A stretch of 10,581 nt of DNA from an uncultured Clostridia bacterium (GTDB lineage: Bacteria > Bacillota > Clostridia > Oscillospirales > Acutalibacteraceae). The position numbers were made by a program, and so were the translations under genes. The stretch's first letter is position 1. Each line of letters starts with the position of its first letter. Below the pieces are notes generated by a model. That model had not been told where the DNA came from. It ran no database searches and worked only from the letters and a program-made list of their open reading frames with translations. The stretch spans positions 1 through 10,581 of the forward strand of contig CAMOCU010000012.1 in the NCBI GenBank assembly GCA_946610835.1, read 5' to 3'. Below, in pieces: positions 6,025-10,581 of this stretch.

Positions 6025-7209
6025 CTATCCGAGCAGCGCGGCAATTCTGCGGGCGGCCTCAGCCGTGTCGTCGGGGTCGCCGAAAGTGGAAAAACGGAAG
6101 TACCCTTCGCCGCAGCGGCCGAACCCGGCCCCGGGCGTGCCGACAATCTGCACGTTCCGCAGCAGCAGATCAAAAAACGTCCAACTGTCCGTACCGTCCG
6201 GACACTGCAGCCAGATGTATGGTGCGTTTTTGCCGCCGCAGTACCAAAGGCCGATTTTGTCCAACGCGTCGGTCAGCGTTTTCGCGTTGTGTTTGTAGAG
6301 TGCGATCTGCTTTCGAATCTGCGCCCTGCCCTCGTCCGTGAATACAGCTGCGCCTCCTTTTTGCAGGATACAGGAAACACCGTTTGTTTTGGTTGTGCGG
6401 TTGCGCACCCACATCGCGTGCAGATTCATGCCGCCGCGTTCGAGCGTTTTCGGGATGACTGTATATCCGAGCCGCGTACCGGTAAAGCCTGCCGTTTTGG
6501 ACAGGGAACAGATTTCTATAGCGCAGGTACGCGCACCATCCAGTTCAAAAATGCTGTGCGGCAGCGTTTCATCCTCAATATAGGCCTCATAGGCTGCGTC
6601 AAAAAGGATCACCGCGCCGCGGCGGTTGGCATAGTCCACCCACGCCTGAAGCTGCGCGCGCCCGAAAACCGCCCCGGTCGGATTGTTCGGCGAGCAGATG
6701 TAGAAAATGTCCGCGTCCGCCGTATCGTCCGGCATCGGCAAAAAACCGTTTTCCCGACCGCTGGCCAAATGTACAATGCGTCTGCCGGCCATGATGTTGG
6801 CGTCCACATACGCAGGATAGGCCGGCTCGATCACCAAGGCCGCCGAGGATTTGTCGAACAGGTCGAGGATGTCGCCCAGCTCATCGCTCGCGCCGCTTGA
6901 AACAAATACCTCGTCCGCAGACAGCGTCACGCCGCGCCTGCCGTAATGCGCCGCGATAGTTTCACGCAGATACGGCGCGCCGCATTCGGGCATATATCCG
7001 TGGAATGACTCTTTTTTTGCCTGTTCGTTTACTGCGTCGTGCAGCGCGTCGATTACCGCCGGACACAGCGGCTGCGATACGTCGCCGATGCCCAGACGCA
7101 GCAGATGTTTCCCGGGATTCTCCCGAAGGTACGCCTGCGTTTTTTGCGCAATGTTAAAAAACAGATACGATTCTTTCAGTTCTGCGTACTGTGTGTTCAT
7201 CCGAATCAT
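6025..7209 (-). CDS. dapL: LL-diaminopimelate aminotransferase
   Basis: PLP enzyme of fold type I (EC 2.6.1.83) that converts tetrahydrodipicolinate directly to LL-2,6-diaminopimelate with glutamate as amino donor, bypassing the succinylase and acetylase branches. The 394-residue length fits the family. The N-terminus NTQYAELKESYLFFNI resembles known DapL proteins. Visible elements are SPNNPTG at 173-179, FDAAY with Asp204 and Tyr207, SLSKTAGFTGTRLGY with the PLP lysine Lys238, and FRFSTFG with carboxylate-binding Arg372. The start at 7209 overlaps the dapF stop as ATGA, and GAGGGGG (7217-7223) lies 7 bases upstream. An internal ATG three codons later is too far from this site. It is the last gene of the operon and is followed by the bidirectional terminator. 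With dapF it completes the route to meso-diaminopimelate for lysine and peptidoglycan. Confidence 0.94.
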   Translation of the reverse strand: MIRMNTQYAELKESYLFFNIAQKTQAYLRENPGKHLLRLGIGDVSQPLCPAVIDALHDAVNEQAKKESFHGYMPECGAPYLRETIAAHYGRRGVTLSADEVFVSSGASDELGDILDLFDKSSAALVIEPAYPAYVDANIMAGRRIVHLASGRENGFLPMPDDTADADIFYICSPNNPTGAVFGRAQLQAWVDYANRRGAVILFDAAYEAYIEDETLPHSIFELDGARTCAIEICSLSKTAGFTGTRLGYTVIPKTLERGGMNLHAMWVRNRTTKTNGVSCILQKGGAAVFTDEGRAQIRKQIALYKHNAKTLTDALDKIGLWYCGGKNAPYIWLQCPDGTDSWTFFDLLLRNVQIVGTPGAGFGRCGEGYFRFSTFGDPDDTAEAARRIAALLG

Positions 7210-7994
7210 GCGGTTTCCCCCTCATACACGGTTTCTGCAGGGCCGGTCATAGTCACGTTTCCGTCCGCATCTACCTGAATTTGCAGCGTGCCGCCGTCCA
7301 GATGCACCGTGATCGGCGTTCCGGCTTTGCAGTATCCTTTGCGCACAGCCGCTGCCGTGCTTGCGCATGCGCCCGTGCCGCATGCCATCGTTACGCCGCT
7401 TCCGCGTTCCCAGACGCGCATGCGCAGCGATGTTTCTGACAGGACCTGAACAAACTCCGCATTCACACCGCCCGGGAAATCCGGATGATGTTCGATCTGC
7501 GCACCTGTTGTTTCCAGCGCAACGGACTGCACGTCGGGCGTAAACACAACTGCATGAGGATTCCCGACATGGACAGGCGTGTAGACAATTTGTGCATTCC
7601 CGATCTGCAGCATACCGTCCGCACGCACACAAGCATTTCCCATCCTGACCGAAACCGTCTGCACCTTGCCGTGCGCAACCGTCAGCTCCAGCTCTTTAAC
7701 GCCGGACAGTGTTTCAATGCGCAGAAACGTATTGTCCGTGTACCCTTTGTCATACACATATTTCCCGACGCAGCGGATGCCGTTTCCGCACATTTTTGCT
7801 TCGCTGCCGTCAGCATTGAAAATACGCATTTTGAAATCTGCGGCATCCGATCTGGAAATGAAAATCATACCGTCCGATCCTGCGCCGAAATGCCGGTCAG
7901 ACAGACGAACGGACAACGCGGCAATATCGTCCGGTACCTCGCCGAACACATACAGATAATCGTTTCCAAGGCCGTGCATTTTTGTAAAGTGCAT
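7206..7994 (-). CDS. dapF: Diaminopimelate epimerase
   Basis: PLP-independent epimerase (EC 5.1.1.7) that converts LL- to meso-diaminopimelate, the direct precursor of lysine and of the peptidoglycan cross-linking residue. The 262-residue protein begins MHFTKMHGLGNDY, typical of the family. It carries the two catalytic cysteines: Cys69 in MCGNGIRC and Cys205 in MACGTGACAS. HVGNPHAVV (142-150) and GVNAEFVQ (176-183) are further family motifs. AGGAGG at 8001-8006 lies 6 bases before the ATG and abuts the purF stop, so the gene starts 12 bases after purF ends. Its own stop overlaps the dapL start by four bases, implying translational coupling of two consecutive pathway enzymes. Confidence 0.96.
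   Translation of the reverse strand: MHFTKMHGLGNDYLYVFGEVPDDIAALSVRLSDRHFGAGSDGMIFISRSDAADFKMRIFNADGSEAKMCGNGIRCVGKYVYDKGYTDNTFLRIETLSGVKELELTVAHGKVQTVSVRMGNACVRADGMLQIGNAQIVYTPVHVGNPHAVVFTPDVQSVALETTGAQIEHHPDFPGGVNAEFVQVLSETSLRMRVWERGSGVTMACGTGACASTAAAVRKGYCKAGTPITVHLDGGTLQIQVDADGNVTMTGPAETVYEGETA
7217..7223 (-). promoter_or_regulatory. Ribosome site fixing the dapL start
   Basis: GAGGGGG inside the 3' end of dapF lies 7 bases from the ATG at 7209. It selects the start that overlaps the dapF stop (ATGA) rather than the internal ATG at 7200. Confidence 0.7.
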
Positions 7995-8006
7995 GGCGCA
8001 CCTCCT

Positions 8007-9416
8007 TTATATCTCGGATAATTTCCGCTCAAAACGATCTTTGCGTACATCCTTCGGTATGGCGGTCGGATAGTCCCCCGTAAAGCACGCCGTGCAAAAG
8101 CCGCTTGCGCCGATCCATTCGCCGAGCGAATGTGCCGGCAGGTACCCAAGCGAATCCGCGCCGATCAATTCAGCAATCTGTGCGCTCGTGTGGCTGCGCG
8201 CAATTAAATGCTCTTCCGAGTCGATGTCGGTGCCGTAATAACACGGGTGCAGAAACGGCGGCGCGGAAATGCGCAAATGAATCTGTGCCGCACCGGCTTC
8301 GCGCAAAAGCCGGACGAGTTTTGCGCTGGTCGTGCCGCGCACAATGGAATCGTCGACCAGCACGACCCGTTTGCCGCGCACAGCCGATTCCACGGCGGAC
8401 AGCTTAATGCGCACCTGATCCGCTCTGCCGGACGGCGCAATGAACGTTCGGCCGATGTACTTGTTTTTGACAAGACCGATTTCGTAGGGTATGCCGGACG
8501 CGCGGCTGTACCCGAGCGCGGCGTCCAAACCTGAATCCGGCACGCCGATCACAACGTCCGCTTCCACGGGCGAAGTCTGCGACAGAATTTCGCCGGCTTT
8601 CATCCTGGCCGCATGCACGCATGTCCCGTCGATCACGGAGTCCGGGCGGGCAAAATAAATGTACTCGAAGATGCACGTTTTCTTTTCGGCTTTGCCGCAA
8701 TGCTCCCGCCGGGAAAGAATGCCGCCTTTGGTGAAGATCAGCAGTTCGCCCGGTTCAACGTCGCGGATCACCTCGCCGCCGACCGCGCGAATCGCGCAGC
8801 TTTCGGACGCAACAATATATACGCCGTCCGGCGTCTGTCCGAAGCACAGCGGGCGAAAACCGTGTGGATCGCGTGCGCAAATCAGTTTTTGCGGGCTCAT
8901 CAAAACAAGCGAATATGCGCCCTCGAGCGTATCCATCGCGCGGCTGACCGCGTCTTCAATGGTCGGCGCGCGCAACCGTTCACGTGTGACGATATAAGCG
9001 ATCGTTTCCGTGTCGCTCGTTGTGTGGAAAATCGCACCGGACAGTTCCAGAGCACTGCGCAGCGCCGCCGCATTGGACAGATTGCCGTTGTGCGCAATGG
9101 CCATTCGCCCCTTTTGATGATTGACTTCGATCGGCTGGCAATTTGCGCGGTTTGCGCCGCCGGTCGTACCGTAGCGCGTATGTGCCACGGCCATGGACGA
9201 CGCCGGAAACGACGCAAGCGTCTTTTCCGAAAACACGTCGCCCACCAGTCCCGTATCTTTGTGCGAAACAAACACACCGTCGTCATTGACAACGATTCCG
9301 CAGCTTTCCTGGCCGCGGTGCTGCAGGGCGTACAGCCCGTAATAGCACAGATGTGCCGCATCGGTCGGGCGGTCGGCAAACACGCCGAACACGCCGCATT
9401 CTTCATGTATGCTCAC
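8007..9416 (-). CDS. purF: Amidophosphoribosyltransferase (glutamine PRPP amidotransferase)
   Basis: Catalyses the first committed step of purine synthesis, PRPP plus glutamine to 5-phosphoribosylamine (EC 2.4.2.14). From the GTG start the protein has 469 residues. A six-residue propeptide precedes the Ntn-hydrolase nucleophile Cys7 in CGVFGV. The glutaminase domain includes LQHRGQES (31-38), HTRYGTTG (79-86) and AHNGNLSN (109-116). The phosphoribosyltransferase domain includes the PRPP loop VVLVDDSIVRGTT (351-363). Cys248, Cys392, Cys441 and Cys444 match the four [4Fe-4S] ligands of the Bacillus subtilis-type enzyme, suggesting oxygen sensitivity and fitting an anaerobe. The GTG start is preferred because GGAGG at 9423-9427 lies 6 bases away and because it puts the nucleophile after a short propeptide. 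An ATG at 9500 would add 28 unrelated residues and deepen the overlap with pyrG. Confidence 0.95.
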   Translation of the reverse strand: MSIHEECGVFGVFADRPTDAAHLCYYGLYALQHRGQESCGIVVNDDGVFVSHKDTGLVGDVFSEKTLASFPASSMAVAHTRYGTTGGANRANCQPIEVNHQKGRMAIAHNGNLSNAAALRSALELSGAIFHTTSDTETIAYIVTRERLRAPTIEDAVSRAMDTLEGAYSLVLMSPQKLICARDPHGFRPLCFGQTPDGVYIVASESCAIRAVGGEVIRDVEPGELLIFTKGGILSRREHCGKAEKKTCIFEYIYFARPDSVIDGTCVHAARMKAGEILSQTSPVEADVVIGVPDSGLDAALGYSRASGIPYEIGLVKNKYIGRTFIAPSGRADQVRIKLSAVESAVRGKRVVLVDDSIVRGTTSAKLVRLLREAGAAQIHLRISAPPFLHPCYYGTDIDSEEHLIARSHTSAQIAELIGADSLGYLPAHSLGEWIGASGFCTACFTGDYPTAIPKDVRKDRFERKLSEI

Positions 9417-10581
9417 AGGCGGCCTCCACAAAGCCCGAAAACAGCGGGTGCGGTCTGTTCGGGCGGCTTTTGAATTCCGGATGGAATTGCACACCGACAA
9501 AAAACGGTCTGTCCGTCAGTTCCACCGTTTCCACCAGCGATCCGTCCGGCGACAGACCGCTGAGCGTCAACCCCGCGCGCTGCAGGACAACTCGGTATGC
9601 GTTGTTGAATTCATAACGGTGGCGGTGCCGTTCGCAGATGTGTTCCGCGCCGTAACAGCGCCGTATTGTCGTCCCCGGCGCAAGGTCACATGCATACGCG
9701 CCCAGCCGCAGCGTGCCGCCCTTGTCGATTTCATCGTTCTGTCCCGGCATAAAGTCGATCACCTTGTCTGCGCACTGCTCGTCAAATTCGCCGGAATTCG
9801 CATTTGAAATGCACGCGGCATGGCGCGCAAATTCAATCACGGCGATCTGCATGCCCAGACAAATCCCAAAGTATGGCAAAACGTTCTCCCGCGCATATTG
9901 CGCGGCAAGGATCATTCCCTCGACGCCGCGGCCGCCGAAGCCGCCGGGAACAAGTATACCGTCCGCATGTCCGAGCTTTTCGCCGATATTATCTGCTGTG
10001 AGTGTTTCAGAATCGATCCAGTCAATCTGCACGTCCGCACCACACGCGTACCCCGCGTGCCGCAGCGCCTCGGCAACAGACAGATATGCGTCGTGCAGCC
10101 CCACATATTTGCCGACAAGCGCAATACGTACCGTGCGCCGCGGTGCGTGAATGGTCTGCACCATCCGTGTCCATTCGGAAAGATCCGCTTCGGCGGTCTG
10201 CAAGTGCAGCTCGCGGCAAACAACAGCGGAAAAGTCTGACTTTTCCAGCATCAGCGGCGCTTCATACAGGCAGGGCAGCGTGATGTTTTCGATCACACAG
10301 TCACGCTTGACATTGCAAAACAGCGATATTTTTTGAAAGATCGAATCCTCCAGCGGCTCATCGCAGCGCAGCACAATGATGTCCGGGCGGATACCCATGC
10401 CCTGCAGTTCTTTGACAGAGTGCTGTGTGGGCTTTGACTTATGCTCCTCCGAACCATGCAGATACGGCACGAGCGTGACATGGATAAATAGACTGTTTTC
10501 CTGCCCGACCTCGAGCGAAATCTGGCGCACGGCTTCGAGGAACGGCTGGCTTTCGATGTCGCCGATCGTGCCGCCGATCTC
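9403..10581 (-). CDS. pyrG: CTP synthase, 5' end cut by the window edge
   Basis: Converts UTP to CTP using ATP and glutamine (EC 6.3.4.2). The reading frame is open to the right edge. The first visible codons give EIGGTIGDIESQPFLEA, a hallmark of the amidoligase domain, so roughly 140 N-terminal residues lie outside the window; 392 residues are visible. The class I glutamine amidotransferase domain follows, with GILVPGGFGGRG (208-219), the nucleophile elbow GICLGMQ with Cys241, KGGTLRLG (287-294), and VQFHPEF with His367 and Glu369. All catalytic residues of the visible part are intact. A GTG at 10530 falls inside the conserved amidoligase motif region and is not a start. This is the most upstream gene seen in the leftward operon; its promoter lies outside the window. 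Confidence 0.96.
   Translation of the reverse strand, partial: EIGGTIGDIESQPFLEAVRQISLEVGQENSLFIHVTLVPYLHGSEEHKSKPTQHSVKELQGMGIRPDIIVLRCDEPLEDSIFQKISLFCNVKRDCVIENITLPCLYEAPLMLEKSDFSAVVCRELHLQTAEADLSEWTRMVQTIHAPRRTVRIALVGKYVGLHDAYLSVAEALRHAGYACGADVQIDWIDSETLTADNIGEKLGHADGILVPGGFGGRGVEGMILAAQYARENVLPYFGICLGMQIAVIEFARHAACISNANSGEFDEQCADKVIDFMPGQNDEIDKGGTLRLGAYACDLAPGTTIRRCYGAEHICERHRHRYEFNNAYRVVLQRAGLTLSGLSPDGSLVETVELTDRPFFVGVQFHPEFKSRPNRPHPLFSGFVEAACEHT
9423..9427 (-). promoter_or_regulatory. Ribosome site deciding the GTG start of purF
   Basis: GGAGG inside the last codons of pyrG is 6 bases upstream of the GTG at 9416. The purF start therefore overlaps the pyrG end by 14 bases, pointing to translational coupling. 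Confidence 0.75.

Noticed and set aside
6013..6900. Plus-strand open frame of 295 codons opposite dapL
   Set aside because: Fully antisense to a clear dapL with all active-site residues; no domain and no sensible ribosome site.
8613..9473. Plus-strand open frame of 286 codons opposite purF
   Set aside because: Antisense shadow of purF; rich in Arg, Ala and Cys without family motifs.
9417..9500. Upstream ATG for purF at 9500
   Set aside because: The added residues are unlike any PurF N-terminus and overlap pyrG by nearly 100 bases; the GTG at 9416 has a well-placed GGAGG and gives the expected short propeptide.
1..10581. Mobile element, CRISPR array, toxin-antitoxin or defence island
   Set aside because: No transposase, integrase, spaced repeats, small paired genes or defence-type domains were seen on either strand; gene order and composition look chromosomal throughout.

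Overview
The window looks like chromosomal DNA of an anaerobic Firmicute of the Clostridia, perhaps a gut Oscillospirales-type organism. The evidence is moderately GC-rich DNA with strong AGGAGG-type ribosome sites, lysine/diaminopimelate synthesis through DapL, and a Bacillus-type PurF with a propeptide and four [4Fe-4S] cysteine ligands. No gene sequence here fixes the species. I see no tRNA, rRNA, IS element, phage gene or CRISPR array.

Layout from left to right: (1) 1-152 holds no gene I can support, but has a probable terminator. (2) A leftward nucleotide-sugar dehydrogenase (UDP-glucose 6-dehydrogenase type) has its own sigma-A-like promoter. (3) A leftward two-gene unit comprises a secreted sphingomyelinase-like EEP-family phosphodiesterase followed by a cytoplasmic PHP-domain metallohydrolase, with 16 bp between them. 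(4) A compact divergent promoter region lies at about 3573-3722. (5) A rightward two-gene unit comprises a membrane-anchored alpha/beta-hydrolase esterase and a Gfo/Idh/MocA-fold protein. The second lacks the usual EKP lysine but keeps the residue pattern of NAD-dependent GH109 glycosidases. (6) A strong hairpin ends this unit and appears to work in both directions. (7) A leftward, tightly coupled operon pyrG-purF-dapF-dapL enters from the right edge, with pyrG cut at its 5' end.

The right-hand operon is housekeeping: CTP synthesis, the first step of purine synthesis, and the last two steps to meso-diaminopimelate by the aminotransferase route. It is unusual mainly in joining nucleotide and cell-wall/lysine genes with overlapping or nearly touching junctions. 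The middle divergent locus is the accessory part. It pairs two phosphoesterase-type metalloenzymes with an esterase and a putative NAD-dependent glycosidase, which would fit stepwise breakdown of a lipid or glycan substrate. That pathway reading is inference; only the family assignments come from the sequence. I found nothing that clearly amounts to a previously undescribed system. The GH109-like protein and its partners are the best candidates for follow-up.
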